Shown in pieces: positions 25,633 to 36,007 of a stretch of DNA of 64,000 nucleotides. A model generated the notes under the pieces. The model did not search any database. It saw only the letters and a program-made list of their open reading frames with translations, and was not told the origin of the DNA. This DNA comes from Kineothrix sp. MB12-C1 (GTDB lineage Bacteria > Bacillota > Clostridia > Lachnospirales > Lachnospiraceae). How positions within the stretch are numbered: position 1 is the first letter of the stretch; each line of letters starts with the position of its first letter. The position numbers and the translations under genes were made by a program. The stretch covers positions 496,001 to 560,000 of the forward strand of contig NZ_CP132957.1 in assembly GCF_030863805.1 (NCBI RefSeq), written 5' to 3'.

Positions 25633-27381
25633 TTATATTGCAAATTGGCTGTTATAAAGCTCCGCATAAAAACCTTCTTTTGCTAAAAGCTGTTCATGAT
25701 TCCCCTGCTCGATGATGTTTCCTTCTTTCATGACAAGGATGATGTCAGCCTGCTGTATTGTCGAAAGCCTATGGGCTACGATAAAACTGGTTCTCCCCTC
25801 CATCAACCTTGCGAAAGCATTCTGAATCTTAAGTTCGGTTCTCGTATCGATCGATGAAGTCGCCTCATCTAAAATGAGCATATCCGGCTGGCAAAGCATT
25901 ACCCTTGCAATACATAAGAGCTGTTTCTGTCCTTGCGAAAGATCACCGCCTGCCTCCGTAATTATCGTATCATATCCATCCGGAAGCCTTTTGATGAAGC
26001 TATGGGCATATACCGCCTTGGCTGCCGCAATAATCTCTTCCTCGGTCGCATTCTCTTTCCCCATAGCAATGTTCTCCCCTATGGTTCCTGCTTTTAGCCA
26101 AGTATCCTGCAATACCATACCAAAGGAAGTGCGAAGGCTTCTCCTCGTCACATGACGGATATCTCTTCCTTCCACACAAATGGAGCCGCCTCCTACGTCA
26201 TAAAAACGCATCAAAAGATTAATCAGTGTAGTTTTCCCACATCCTGTCGGCCCTACAATCGCTATTCGCTGCCCAGGTCTTACGGTAAGGTTAAAATCAT
26301 GAATCAACGTTTGCTCCGGTACATAAGAAAAGGATACATCATTTAAAGATACGTTTCCCGATACCTCCGATAGCACAAAAGCATCCGGCTTATCAGGCAC
26401 TTGCGGCTCTTCTTCAATTAATTCCAATATTCTTCCTGCACAGGCGAGAGCATTTTGCAGCTCCGTAATAACTCCCGATATTTCATTGAAAGGTTTCGTA
26501 TACTGATTCGCATAGGTGAGAAGAGATACGAGCTGCCCTACGCTGATGCCTCCGGCAATCGCTACTATCGCTCCCGTAATTCCAACCCCGGCATAAACGA
26601 GTCCATTCACAAAACGAGTCGCAGGATTCGTAATCGATGAAAAGAAAATAGCCTGTAACGAAGCACCTTCTAATCTCTCGTTAATCGCATCAAATTGCTC
26701 CATCGCCCTTTCTTCATAACCAAAAGCTTGCACCACCCTTTGATTTCCTATCATTTCATCGATAAGAGCTGTCTGATTTCCTCTCATTTCTGACTGTAAC
26801 TGAAACATTCGGTAAGTCTTCTTAGCAATAAAGCTGGCTACCAGGAAGGAAACGGGAGTGAGCAGTACAACGACCGCCGTAATTCCCACATTCATGGTGA
26901 GCATAATAATGAGGGTCACAAATATGGTAATCACCCCCGTAAATAATTGAGTAAATCCCATTAATAAGCCGTCTGCTAATTGATCGACATCCGCAATCAC
27001 ACGGCTGACCACTTCTCCATAAGAGCGGGAATCCACATATTTCAAAGGAAGAATTTCTATCTTCTTCATAGCTTCCGCTCTGATATCCCTTACGATCCCG
27101 AATGTCATCTTATTATTGCATACATTCATAATCCACTGTGAGATTGCTGTAAGCACAATCACCACTGCCATTTGATAAAGAATAGTTGTAATACTTGCAA
27201 AATCCACAAGTCCTTTTGCCACAATAAGATCTATAGTCTCTCCTATTAAAATTGGTACATAAAGAGTAAAGGCTACGCTTACCGCTGCTGTGATAAGGGA
27301 AACTCCTAAATAAAGCCAATAACGCCTCATATATTTCAATAATTGGAAGAGGGTCTCTTTTTGTCTTCCTTTTTCCTTCAT
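25633..27381 (-). CDS. ABC exporter, fused permease-ATPase, subunit B of a heterodimer
   Basis: The product has 582 residues: an N-terminal type I exporter membrane domain with six helices (about 1-310) and a C-terminal ATPase with Walker A GPTGCGKTTL, signature LSQGQ, Walker B LLCIARVMLCQPDMLILDEATSS region and H-loop AHRLSTI. Its ATG overlaps the stop of the preceding exporter gene (TAATG), so the two form a heterodimeric multidrug or lipid exporter. The consensus site here has a normal catalytic Glu in DEATSS. Confidence 0.93.
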   Translation of the reverse strand: MKEKGRQKETLFQLLKYMRRYWLYLGVSLITAAVSVAFTLYVPILIGETIDLIVAKGLVDFASITTILYQMAVVIVLTAISQWIMNVCNNKMTFGIVRDIRAEAMKKIEILPLKYVDSRSYGEVVSRVIADVDQLADGLLMGFTQLFTGVITIFVTLIIMLTMNVGITAVVVLLTPVSFLVASFIAKKTYRMFQLQSEMRGNQTALIDEMIGNQRVVQAFGYEERAMEQFDAINERLEGASLQAIFFSSITNPATRFVNGLVYAGVGITGAIVAIAGGISVGQLVSLLTYANQYTKPFNEISGVITELQNALACAGRILELIEEEPQVPDKPDAFVLSEVSGNVSLNDVSFSYVPEQTLIHDFNLTVRPGQRIAIVGPTGCGKTTLINLLMRFYDVGGGSICVEGRDIRHVTRRSLRTSFGMVLQDTWLKAGTIGENIAMGKENATEEEIIAAAKAVYAHSFIKRLPDGYDTIITEAGGDLSQGQKQLLCIARVMLCQPDMLILDEATSSIDTRTELKIQNAFARLMEGRTSFIVAHRLSTIQQADIILVMKEGNIIEQGNHEQLLAKEGFYAELYNSQFAI

Positions 27382-29120
27382 TATGCTCCTCCCTCCTTTG
27401 TAAATTGTGAATCGTAGATTTCTCTATAGACCTTACAATCTTTCAGCAACGCATCATGGGTACCCATACCTGCTACTTCTCCATCTTCTAATACAATAAT
27501 AAAATCAGCGTGGCGAATAGAAGCTGCCCGCTGGGATACGATAAAGACGGTGATGGTATCCTCCATTTCCCGTATCTCTTTCCTCAATCTCGCATCCGTA
27601 GCGAAGTCCAGAGCAGACGCACTATCATCCAGAATCAAAATCTCCGGCTTCCTTACAAGAGCTCTGGCAATACTCAGACGCTGCTTTTGCCCTCCGGAAA
27701 AGTTCTTACCTTCCTGAGATACTATCTGGTCGATTCCATCTTTTTTCGCCTCCACGAATTCCTTCGCCTGAGCAATTGCAAGTGCCTGATTGATTTCTCC
27801 TTCTGAAGCATCGGCTTTTCCCCACTTCATATTCTCCCTTATCGTTCCTTTAAATAATATCGATTTCTGCATAACCATTCCAACCTTGGAACGAAGCTCT
27901 TCCCGTGAATATTCTTTCACGTCCACTCCATTCACTTTGATACTTCCTGATGTAGCATCATAAAAACGAGGAATCAAATGAACCAAAGAAGTTTTCCCCG
28001 ATCCGGTTCCTCCGATGATTCCGACGGTCTGCCCCTTCCTTACTTTAAAATTAATATCACTAAGAGCCTCTGCCCCTGCATTCTTATAAGTTAGGCATAC
28101 ATGTTCAAAGGAAACTGCAATACCACCATTCTCTTCTATTCCTCTTTCCTTAGTTCCCTTCTCCGGAAAATGCTGGCTCGATTCCGTATCGAAAATTACC
28201 GCAATACGATTGGCACTGGCAAAAGACTTCGTAACGGTGACAATCAGATTCGCCAGCTTAATGAGCTCTACAAGAATCTGAGACATATAATTAACGAGAG
28301 CCACCACTTCTCCCTGTGTCAAGCGCCCTGCCTCCACCTGAAGAGCACCTGTCCAAATCAAAATAATAACAGCTCCATTCACAACAATATAAGTAATCGG
28401 ATTCATAAGGGCGGAGATTCTTCCTACGAACCTTTGGATTCCAAAGAGTGTATCGTTTTCTGCTTCGAAACGCTTTATTTCTCCCTCTTCCTTATTGAAA
28501 GCCCTTATTACCCGGATTCCTGTCAGATTCTCCCTCGTAATGGATAAAATCTTATCCAACCTCGCCTGTACCTTTTTATACAAGGGCATGCTAATTAGCA
28601 TAATTCCGAATACTACAATACAAAGCAGCAAAATAGTCACTGCAAAAATACTTGCTGCCTTTCTGTCTATCGTAAAAGCCATTACCATTGCCCCAAAGAC
28701 GATAAAGGGGGAACGAAGGAAAAGCCGCAATACAAGGTTGACACCTGACTGCACCTGATTCACATCACTCGTCATGCGCGTAATCAGTGTAGAAGTTCCG
28801 ATTTCATCCATTTCAGTAAATGATAGTTTCTGAATATGACGAAACAAATCCCTCTTCAATGTAGCCGAGAATCCGACAGCGGCCTTCGCTGAATAATACT
28901 GTGCGGTAATGGAACAAATTAACCCGACCACGCCAAGTCCGGTTATAATAAGCCCCATACGAAGGATATAGCCCTTTTCTCCTCTTATAATTCCTATATC
29001 GATAATCGTTGCCATCACGAGGGGTATTAACAGCTCAAAGGAGGCTTCCAGCATCTTGAAAAGCGGTGCCAATACTGTCTCCCTTTTATAATCTTTCAGA
29101 TAGATGAATAGCTTCTTCAT
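27381..29120 (-). CDS. ABC exporter, fused permease-ATPase, subunit A of a heterodimer
   Basis: The product is about 579 residues with a six-helix exporter domain followed by an ATPase: Walker A GGTGSGKTSL, signature FSGGQKQRLS, Walker B ILILDDSASALDF. The catalytic Glu after Walker B is Asp (DDSAS) and the H-loop His is Gln (VSQRAAS), which marks this as the degenerate-site partner, typical of asymmetric heterodimers. I place the start at ATG 29120 (MKKLFIYLKDY), behind GGGAGAAAGAGG. The frame extends to 29156, overlapping radA. Confidence 0.92.
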   Translation of the reverse strand: MKKLFIYLKDYKRETVLAPLFKMLEASFELLIPLVMATIIDIGIIRGEKGYILRMGLIITGLGVVGLICSITAQYYSAKAAVGFSATLKRDLFRHIQKLSFTEMDEIGTSTLITRMTSDVNQVQSGVNLVLRLFLRSPFIVFGAMVMAFTIDRKAASIFAVTILLLCIVVFGIMLISMPLYKKVQARLDKILSITRENLTGIRVIRAFNKEEGEIKRFEAENDTLFGIQRFVGRISALMNPITYIVVNGAVIILIWTGALQVEAGRLTQGEVVALVNYMSQILVELIKLANLIVTVTKSFASANRIAVIFDTESSQHFPEKGTKERGIEENGGIAVSFEHVCLTYKNAGAEALSDINFKVRKGQTVGIIGGTGSGKTSLVHLIPRFYDATSGSIKVNGVDVKEYSREELRSKVGMVMQKSILFKGTIRENMKWGKADASEGEINQALAIAQAKEFVEAKKDGIDQIVSQEGKNFSGGQKQRLSIARALVRKPEILILDDSASALDFATDARLRKEIREMEDTITVFIVSQRAASIRHADFIIVLEDGEVAGMGTHDALLKDCKVYREIYDSQFTKEGGA

Positions 29121-29133
29121 TTCCTCTTTCTCC

Positions 29134-30516
29134 CTATATGAGGTCAATGGCATCACGTACCGATCTGACCCCGATTAGTTTCATTCCCTTTTCCATTCCT
29201 TTCAGACTCTCTAAGCAGACTGCAGGCAGAATACAGGTGGTAAATCCAAGTTTCCCCGCTTCCTGCACCCTCTGCTGTGCCATGCTGACAGCACGTACCT
29301 CACCACTTAATCCTACTTCTCCGAAAGCGATTATCTTATCATCGATGGCACGGTTCTTGAAGCTCGAAACGATGGCCATTACGATTCCCAAATCGATAGC
29401 TGGCTCTGCCATGCGGATACCTCCGGCAAGGTTCACATAAGCATCGCAGCCTGACATCTGTAAGCCGACTCTCTTTTCCAGCACTGCCATCAGAAGATTC
29501 ACCCGATTGAAATCGGTACCGATTGCCTGACGCCTGGGAATACCGAAATTACTGCCGCATACAAGTGCCTGTATCTCCAACAGAATAGGGCGGCTTCCTT
29601 CCATAGAGCAAGTAACTACCGATCCGCTTGCCTCCTCCGGTCTTCCATTCAACATAAACTCCGAAGGATTCTTCACCTCGATCAATCCTTCTCCCCTCAT
29701 CTCGAAAACGCCGATTTCATTCGTCGATCCAAATCGATTCTTCACACCGCGTAATATACGGTAAGAAGCGTGCCTGTCTCCTTCGAAATAAAGCACCGTA
29801 TCCACCATATGCTCCAATACCCTCGGTCCTGCCACTGTCCCTTCTTTTGTTACATGACCTACGAGAAAAATAGAGATATTCATTCCCTTCGCGAGCTGCA
29901 AGAAGAGATTCGTTGATTCTCTCACCTGGGATACGCTGCCGGGCGCTGCCGATACCTCCTCGCTATACATCGTTTGGATAGAGTCAATTACCGCGATATC
30001 CGGCTTTATTTCCTTCAAAGTCTCTTCGATAACAGATAGATTCGTTTCACATAAGAGCAAAAGATTATCGTTAAACTCTCCGATTCGATTAGCGCGTATC
30101 TTAATCTGTCTTAGAGACTCCTCACCGGAAAGATATAATACCTTATGACCTGCCCCTGCCAGCTTCTGACAAACTTGAAGCAAAAGTGTCGATTTACCGA
30201 TTCCCGGATCGCCTCCCACTAATGTTAAGGAACCGGGAACAATTCCTCCCCCCAGCACTCGATCGAGTTCTTCCATCCGGGTACTTGTTCTCTCTTCGCT
30301 CCCCATGGAAACCTCAGATAACTTCGAAGGCTCCGCCCTTCTGGCTATAGAGTTCCCTGATTTCACCGTACTGCTAAGTCCTTTAGTACCTATATTTACC
30401 CTTTCCTCTACAAAAGTATTCCATGCCTTGCATCCGGGACATTGTCCCATCCATTTCGACGATTCATGACCACAATCCTGGCAGAAAAATACCATTGTGC
30501 TTTTGCTCTTTGCCAT
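29134..30516 (-). CDS. radA: DNA repair protein RadA (Sms)
   Basis: The product has 460 residues. It has the N-terminal C4 zinc finger (CQDCGHESSKWMGQCPGC), a RecA-like ATPase with Walker A GGDPGIGKST, the RadA-specific KNRFG motif and a C-terminal Lon-protease-like domain. RadA is a hexameric helicase that extends D-loops during recombination. The ATG has GGAGG at good spacing. In many Firmicutes radA follows clpC; here one small gene and a terminator separate them, and the ABC exporter pair follows closely. Confidence 0.97.
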   Translation of the reverse strand: MAKSKSTMVFFCQDCGHESSKWMGQCPGCKAWNTFVEERVNIGTKGLSSTVKSGNSIARRAEPSKLSEVSMGSEERTSTRMEELDRVLGGGIVPGSLTLVGGDPGIGKSTLLLQVCQKLAGAGHKVLYLSGEESLRQIKIRANRIGEFNDNLLLLCETNLSVIEETLKEIKPDIAVIDSIQTMYSEEVSAAPGSVSQVRESTNLFLQLAKGMNISIFLVGHVTKEGTVAGPRVLEHMVDTVLYFEGDRHASYRILRGVKNRFGSTNEIGVFEMRGEGLIEVKNPSEFMLNGRPEEASGSVVTCSMEGSRPILLEIQALVCGSNFGIPRRQAIGTDFNRVNLLMAVLEKRVGLQMSGCDAYVNLAGGIRMAEPAIDLGIVMAIVSSFKNRAIDDKIIAFGEVGLSGEVRAVSMAQQRVQEAGKLGFTTCILPAVCLESLKGMEKGMKLIGVRSVRDAIDLI

Positions 30517-30573
30517 TTGCTTCCTCCATATGTCTCTTAAACGTTACCTAACATAATATACTCAATTTCAACA

Positions 30574-30612
30574 AAAAGCGGGACTTTCTTAATATGACCG
30601 TCCCGCCTTTTG
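30574..30612 (-). terminator. terminator after the endosialidase-like small gene
   Basis: Stem GCGGGAC/GTCCCGC is flanked by A and T runs on the - strand, between the 136-residue gene and radA. Confidence 0.85.
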
Positions 30613-30633
30613 CTTCTTCTATTTTTATTGTCT

Positions 30634-31044
30634 TTATTTTATGATTCGGACATTGACTTCCCCTGCGCTGGCAAGCTCCACGCTTAAGTTCAGCTTACCT
30701 CCCAAGTTCGTACTCATCTTACCGATACTCTCTCCATCGATAAAAATTTCGTATTCCGTTTCATCTTGGAGGCCTACAGTAATCTGTGCATCCTCATCGC
30801 CTTCCACATCGAAAACGATGCCGTCTTGTGTCTCTTTAAAATTGGTGACGCTCGTTCCTGGTACCGATTCGTATACGAACATTCCGTTTTTTTCAAGCTT
30901 TGTCATCGTCTTGTAGGTCTTAACCTTCAACAGGTCGCCGCCGTATTCAAAATCCTCAAGCTTCGCTTTCTCTTCCAGTTTGTGGTTGCCAAAACTGATT
31001 GCGTCTTCGCCCTGTGTACGAAGTAATTCTTCCACCACTGCCAT
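30634..31044 (-). CDS. conserved small protein, often annotated endosialidase-like
   Basis: The product has 136 residues, beta-rich, with no signal peptide. It begins MAVVEELLRTQGEDAISFG and carries TKLEKNGMFVYESVPGTSV in the middle. Closely similar proteins are common in Lachnospiraceae and carry a legacy endosialidase label, but no glycosidase motif is visible and I would not trust that function. The ATG is behind AGGAGG. It is a single-gene unit between clpC and radA with its own terminator. Confidence 0.8.
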   Translation of the reverse strand: MAVVEELLRTQGEDAISFGNHKLEEKAKLEDFEYGGDLLKVKTYKTMTKLEKNGMFVYESVPGTSVTNFKETQDGIVFDVEGDEDAQITVGLQDETEYEIFIDGESIGKMSTNLGGKLNLSVELASAGEVNVRIIK

Positions 31045-31154
31045 CTCTTACGTCCTCCTAAGTTTCCTTCGCATAATATGACACCTCTTTCAGTATCCTA
31101 TTCATATTAATAGTATAATATATTTTTATTATTTAATCTACTATAAAATCCGAA

Positions 31155-33608
31155 TCACACTTCTTTTTTCACGCGAAATGTAACCTTTCCCTCTTTGATG
31201 CCGGCAGTTACGCTATCTCCTGATTTTATTTTTCCTGCCAGGATTTCCTCGGCAAGAGCATCTTCAATTACTGTCTGAATCGCTCTTTTCAGCGGTCTCG
31301 CTCCCATTTTATAATCGGAATATTTATCTACAATATGCTCTTTGAGCGCCGGAGCAATCGTCAGGTTAATATTCATCTGACTTTTACAACGGTTCCTTAA
31401 ATTAGCGGATAAGAGGGTTATAATCTGTGTCATATTATCTTTATTCAGAGGATGGAACACCATTATCTCATCAATTCGATTGATGAATTCCGGCTTGAAC
31501 AATCTCTTCACTTCTTCCATTACTCCGGATTTCATCTTTTCATAGTTCTGCTTCTCGTCGGTCTGCGATGCAAATCCCAGATTCTTCGGATCGATAATCC
31601 TCTGAGCACCCGCATTGGATGTCATAATAAGTATTGTATTTTTAAAGCTTACTTTACGTCCCTTGGCATCTGTAATATGGCCATCATCGAGTACTTGCAG
31701 AAGAATATTGAACACATCAGGATGAGCCTTTTCAATTTCATCGAATAAGACTACCGAATAAGGATTTCTTCTCACCTTTTCACTGAGCTGCCCTCCTTCA
31801 TCGAATCCTACATATCCCGGAGGGGATCCTATCATCTTGGATACGGAATGACCTTCCATATACTCAGACATATCCACACGAATCAACGAGTTCTCCGATC
31901 CGAACATGGCTTCTGCAAGTGCTTTACTAAGCTCTGTCTTACCTACACCGGTAGGCCCCAGGAAAAGGAATGATCCAATGGGCCTATTGGGATCCTGTAA
32001 GCCCACACGTCCTCTGCGCATCGCCTTTGCTACCGCAGATACCGCTTCTTCCTGCCCGATTACACGCTTATGCAGAATAGTTTCCAGCTTAAGCAACCGC
32101 TCACTCTCTTTTTCAGCCAACTTCTTTACCGGAATCTTCGTCCACATGGAGACAACTTCCGCAATTTCGTTCTCTCCTACCACATACTTGCGTGATTCCT
32201 GGTCGGAATCGAATCTGCGTTTTATTCTCTCATATTTCTTTATAAGTAAATCCTGATTTCGCTTTAATTCTCCTGCTTGGCTAAAGGCTTCTACCCGTAC
32301 CGAACGTTCAATCTGCACATCCAGCTTAGCAATTTGTTCCGCCAACTCCTTCATCTTATCCGGCATATGCATCGTCTTAAGCCGCACGGCAGCAGCAGCC
32401 TCATCGATCAGGTCAATCGCCTTATCCGGCAGATTCCTGTCATTAATATATCTGGAAGAAAGTTGTACTGCGGCTTCTACCGCTTCTTCCAGAATCGTCA
32501 CCTTATGATGATCCGTATATTTCCCTACAATCCCCTTCAGAATAGCTATCGCTTCCTCCTCTGTGGGTTCCTCTACATTCACCGGCTGGAATCTTCTCTC
32601 CAGAGCCGCATCTTTCTCTACATATTTGCGATACTCCGCAATCGTTGTCGCTCCGATTAGCTGAATCTCACCTCTCGCCAGAGAAGGCTTTAAGATATTC
32701 GAAGCATCGATCGCTCCTTCTGCACCTCCGGCACCGATAATCGTATGCATTTCATCCAAAAAGAGAATAACATTCCCATCTTCAATTACTTCTTTAATTA
32801 CCTTCTTAATGCGTTCTTCGAATTCACCGCGATATTTACTGCCTGCAACCATTCCCGATAAATCCAAGGTAAGCACCCTCTTATTCTGTACAGTGAAAGG
32901 CACCTCGCCGGATACGATACGAAGAGCAAGCCCTTCTACCACTGCTGTCTTGCCAACCCCCGGTTCTCCGATCAAGCACGGATTATTCTTCATACGCCTG
33001 CTCAATATCTGAATCACTCTTCCTATTTCTTCTTCACGGCCAATAACAGGATCTAACTCTCCCTTTTTGGCAAGTGCAGTCAAGTCTCTGCTGTACTGTT
33101 CCAGAACGGAAGCGGTTCCCTTTTTCTTACCATTTTGCTTTCTCGCTAAATCTTCTTTATAGAGCGATCCATCCGCTCCGATAGCGATCAGGGCGTCTAC
33201 ATACACCTTTTGCAAAGATATCCCAAGTGTATTCAGCAGACGTACCGCTACATTTTCTCCCTCTTTAATAAGGGCCAGTAAAATATGCTCTGTTCCTGTT
33301 TTATCCAGTCCAAATCGTTCCGCTTGCCTGTGTGCTTCCTCTAATACCTTAAGGGCACGAGGGGAATAACCATCCCTCTCCTTTAAAGAAACGCCCGTCT
33401 CCGGTGCGATCAAATCCTTCACCATCTCAAGCAGCTGTATCTCCTCCACACCGTTCTCCGTAAGAATCTTCGATGCAACTCCTGTCTTCTCTCTTAAAAG
33501 GCCCATTAAAATATGTTCTGTTCCCACATATCCTTGTTTTAAATTCGCGGCCGCCTTTTCCGCCAGAGAAAGAGCGGTCTTTGCTTTATCCGTAAATTGT
33601 GACTGCAT
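31155..33608 (-). CDS. clpC: ATP-dependent Clp protease ATP-binding subunit ClpC
   Basis: The product has 817 residues: two N-terminal Clp repeats, AAA+ module 1 ([14 protein letters not shown]), a middle coiled-coil UVR-like region (about 410-470), and AAA+ module 2 ([14 protein letters not shown]). It unfolds substrates for ClpP and acts in protein quality control. ATG 33608 overlaps the GntR stop (TGATG), so the two are translationally coupled. The usual ctsR-mcsA-mcsB partners are absent; a GntR regulator takes their place. Confidence 0.96.
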   Translation of the reverse strand: MQSQFTDKAKTALSLAEKAAANLKQGYVGTEHILMGLLREKTGVASKILTENGVEEIQLLEMVKDLIAPETGVSLKERDGYSPRALKVLEEAHRQAERFGLDKTGTEHILLALIKEGENVAVRLLNTLGISLQKVYVDALIAIGADGSLYKEDLARKQNGKKKGTASVLEQYSRDLTALAKKGELDPVIGREEEIGRVIQILSRRMKNNPCLIGEPGVGKTAVVEGLALRIVSGEVPFTVQNKRVLTLDLSGMVAGSKYRGEFEERIKKVIKEVIEDGNVILFLDEMHTIIGAGGAEGAIDASNILKPSLARGEIQLIGATTIAEYRKYVEKDAALERRFQPVNVEEPTEEEAIAILKGIVGKYTDHHKVTILEEAVEAAVQLSSRYINDRNLPDKAIDLIDEAAAAVRLKTMHMPDKMKELAEQIAKLDVQIERSVRVEAFSQAGELKRNQDLLIKKYERIKRRFDSDQESRKYVVGENEIAEVVSMWTKIPVKKLAEKESERLLKLETILHKRVIGQEEAVSAVAKAMRRGRVGLQDPNRPIGSFLFLGPTGVGKTELSKALAEAMFGSENSLIRVDMSEYMEGHSVSKMIGSPPGYVGFDEGGQLSEKVRRNPYSVVLFDEIEKAHPDVFNILLQVLDDGHITDAKGRKVSFKNTILIMTSNAGAQRIIDPKNLGFASQTDEKQNYEKMKSGVMEEVKRLFKPEFINRIDEIMVFHPLNKDNMTQIITLLSANLRNRCKSQMNINLTIAPALKEHIVDKYSDYKMGARPLKRAIQTVIEDALAEEILAGKIKSGDSVTAGIKEGKVTFRVKKEV

Positions 33609-33985
33609 CAATTATTTCCTCCATAATCTTCATATACTTCATCAATAAGAGCATGCACTTCTTCTCTGGAAATATTCTTACATCTACTTCTTGCAAGTAT
33701 TACCTTCAGATCTCTCTTCAGCTCTCCCAATGCTTCCATCTTATCCACATCGATCGCGATTACTGCACCGCGCCGCCTGTCCACCTTCACAAAACCTTCC
33801 TGTTTAAGAACAGTATATGCTTTATTCACCGTATGCATGTTAATGCCAATATCATCCGCAAGCTGCCTGACGGAAGGAAGTTCCTCCCCTTCTCTTATCC
33901 GGGATGTGGCGATCCCTATAATAATCTGATTGCGAAGCTGCAAATAAAGCGCCTCGTCACTATTAAAGTCTATCTCTATTATCAT
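33608..33985 (-). CDS. GntR family regulator, YtrA type
   Basis: The product has 125 residues: an N-terminal winged helix-turn-helix (IREGEELPSVRQLADDIGIN, then VNKAYTVLKQEGFV) followed by a short helical tail of about 50 residues, the size of YtrA-subfamily proteins that lack a large effector domain. It is transcribed from its own promoter and coupled to clpC by a 4-bp overlap, so it probably autoregulates this unit in the way CtsR does in Bacillus. The inducing signal is unknown. Confidence 0.9.
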   Translation of the reverse strand: MIIEIDFNSDEALYLQLRNQIIIGIATSRIREGEELPSVRQLADDIGINMHTVNKAYTVLKQEGFVKVDRRRGAVIAIDVDKMEALGELKRDLKVILARSRCKNISREEVHALIDEVYEDYGGNN

Positions 33986-34026
33986 ATCGATGATACCTTT
34001 CCCATGCTTTTTAAACTGTTATAGAA

Positions 34027-34055
34027 ATATTATAACACTTAAAACATTATGTCAA
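34027..34055 (-). promoter_or_regulatory. promoter of the GntR-clpC operon
   Basis: On the - strand, TTGACA (34055-34050) with TAATAT at 17 bp (or TATAAT at 15 bp) lies about 42 bp upstream of the GntR start. Confidence 0.7.
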
Positions 34056-34077
34056 TATAGGAGTAAAGAATAAAATA

Positions 34078-34111
34078 AACGGGGCATACAGGCACTCGCC
34101 CATATCCCCCG
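34078..34111 (-). terminator. terminator of the SH3/acidic-tail protein gene
   Basis: On the - strand, CGGGG...CCCCG with an inner imperfect stem is followed by TTTATTTTATT, 6 bp after the stop codon. Confidence 0.75.
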
Positions 34112-34116
34112 ATACT

Positions 34117-35490
34117 TTAGTCTCTATCATCCATATTCAAAAATTCAAATTCAAATTCATCATCATCGATCAGGAAATTCTTCGCCTTCTTCCTCACTTG
34201 AGGGGCTTCCTGTACTTGATCATCATCAACTCCCTGAGATTTAAAGACTGGAATCTTTTCATCAGGTGTTGCTCTACTTCCGGATGGAACATCCGCTTTT
34301 GCTGATTTGGAAGGTTTCACCGCCCTGATACTGCTTCTTTTTCTTATCGGCTCATCCTCTTCCTCATCGTCATCATCCTCGTCTTCGTCTTCATCGTCCT
34401 CATCTTCGTCTTCATCCTCCTCATCTTCATACTCTTCCTCTTCATAGAAATCTCGGATTTTGAACAACAATAAGGTGACTGCTATTGCGAGAATAACGGT
34501 TACTACTGCCAAGACAATAATTACGATTTTCTGTATGGCAAGCTGGTCACCTTCAGTTTCTTCCTGAGCAGCTCCTGCCTCCGCCGCCTGCATAAGTCCT
34601 GTCAGAGTCTGGCGTGTTCCGTTAATATTGTCATACAGATACCATTCATTTTCTCCTTCGTTATTCTGGGTGTACACCATCTCATAGTCAGGCTTTATTT
34701 CTTCTTCCGGCTCCACCGGCTGTTCTACTTCTTCCTCCGGCACTTCTCCTGTTTCTTCCGGTTCTGCTTCCTCTCCGCTGCCTTCTGTTTCTGTCGGTTC
34801 GTCAGCAGAAGTATCTGTAGGCGTCGGCGTAGCTGCCGGCGGTTCCCCCACCGTTACTAAATCTGCCCGAACAAAACCAACCACTTCTCTTCCTGCTGAG
34901 GTCGTGTATTTTATTTGATACCACTTCTTACCATCATTAGCTTTCGCCTCCCCGGTAATAGTAACTCCCGTATTTTTGGCAGCCGATCCGACAATTTCAT
35001 GGTTGGTGGAAGCACCCTCTCTGACTCTTACACTTTCATAATTGATATAAGCCTTTGTTTCCGCAATAGGAGTCGCTGTAGTAGCCGCCGGCTTCTGCTC
35101 TGTCTCATTATTATTGTTTGTATTATTCGCCGTATTACCTGTTGTAGACGATGAATTATTGTTGGTCGTAGCTCCGGTAGATGATGTCGCTTTAATCAGC
35201 AGATCTGAACGTATATATCCGGTACTATTGTCCGCTGTCACCTTATACCAGACCATTCCTGCACTGTCTGTAACCTCATCCGTAACCGTCACAGTACTGC
35301 CCTTTAACAGTCCTACTACTACATCACTTGAAGTTGTCGGTTCCTTCCTTACTTTTGCCGCGTCCGCCGAGACAATACCAGTCGTCTGCGTATACGCCTG
35401 ACTCACTATAGGCGTACAAACAAAAATAGCCATGGAAAACAGCGCACATGCCGCTGCGGTCAATAATTTACCTGAAATAATTTTCTTCAT
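34117..35490 (-). CDS. secreted/membrane protein with two SH3b domains, one TM helix and an acidic cytoplasmic tail
   Basis: The product has 457 residues from ATG 35490, which has GGGGAGG at 7 nt. The order is: signal peptide (KLLTAAACALFSMAIFV); SH3b domain 1 (about 35-100); Ser/Thr/Asn linker; SH3b domain 2 (about 145-210); Pro/Glu-rich stalk; one transmembrane helix (IVIIVLAVVTVILAIAVTLLLF, about 320-345, split here for length by its family role only); then a tail with a roughly 35-residue run dominated by Asp and Glu, and a basic segment. The SH3b domains should bind peptidoglycan outside. The acidic tail faces the cytoplasm and may bind basic proteins or cations. Its function is unknown. 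Confidence 0.8.
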   Translation of the reverse strand: MKKIISGKLLTAAACALFSMAIFVCTPIVSQAYTQTTGIVSADAAKVRKEPTTSSDVVVGLLKGSTVTVTDEVTDSAGMVWYKVTADNSTGYIRSDLLIKATSSTGATTNNNSSSTTGNTANNTNNNNETEQKPAATTATPIAETKAYINYESVRVREGASTNHEIVGSAAKNTGVTITGEAKANDGKKWYQIKYTTSAGREVVGFVRADLVTVGEPPAATPTPTDTSADEPTETEGSGEEAEPEETGEVPEEEVEQPVEPEEEIKPDYEMVYTQNNEGENEWYLYDNINGTRQTLTGLMQAAEAGAAQEETEGDQLAIQKIVIIVLAVVTVILAIAVTLLLFKIRDFYEEEEYEDEEDEDEDEDDEDEDEDDDDEEEDEPIRKRSSIRAVKPSKSAKADVPSGSRATPDEKIPVFKSQGVDDDQVQEAPQVRKKAKNFLIDDDEFEFEFLNMDDRD

Positions 35491-35524
35491 CCGTGTTCCT
35501 CCCCGTACGGGTCCCTTCATTTAC

Positions 35525-35992
35525 TTATCGATTAATGTAACGCATCTCGCCACTTTCCCGAGGCTTAGTATCCATTCCATAACCTGATATGGCGCGTGCT
35601 GCGCGCTCCTGTTCCTCTTTATTTCTGTGATAAGCCACTTCACATTTATCACAGAGACTGCCATGCCGAATATTAATACCACAGATATCACATTTTAAAA
35701 AAGTTCTGGAATCCGATGCGATTTCCAGCCGGGATTCTTTTAACATCTGTCGTATGGACTTTGCACTTACTCCCGTTCCCTCAGTAATCTGTGCCTGTGT
35801 AGATCCGGGATTTCTCTCGATATAGCTGCGGGCCTTCCCATAATCATCAAAATCAATATCACGGCAATCCTCACATTCGTACTCCCCTACCCCTTTAAAA
35901 ATCATAATTCCGCCGCATGCATTACATTTGTACGGCCGATTATAATCACCGTCACCCAATACCCCTCTCACAGCAATTTTTTTATCTTTCAT
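35525..35992 (-). CDS. YvyF-like zinc-ribbon protein (flagellar-operon type)
   Basis: The product has 155 residues from ATG 35992 behind GAGGTG. It has an N-terminal zinc ribbon (CNACGGIM, then YECEDC), a central winged-helix-like segment (STQAQITEGTGVSAKSIRQML) and a second Cys cluster (CDICGINIRHGSLCDKC). This layout matches the YvyF/TIGR03826 group named after Bacillus flagellar operons, where the protein is proposed to regulate other genes. No flagellar gene is nearby; it follows purD on the same strand by 15 bp. Confidence 0.75.
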   Translation of the reverse strand: MKDKKIAVRGVLGDGDYNRPYKCNACGGIMIFKGVGEYECEDCRDIDFDDYGKARSYIERNPGSTQAQITEGTGVSAKSIRQMLKESRLEIASDSRTFLKCDICGINIRHGSLCDKCEVAYHRNKEEQERAARAISGYGMDTKPRESGEMRYINR

Positions 35993-36007
35993 GTACGACA
36001 CCTCATT

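Noticed and set aside
30634-31044. Endosialidase function for the 136-residue protein
   Set aside because: There is no glycosidase motif and the protein is far too small; the label is inherited annotation.
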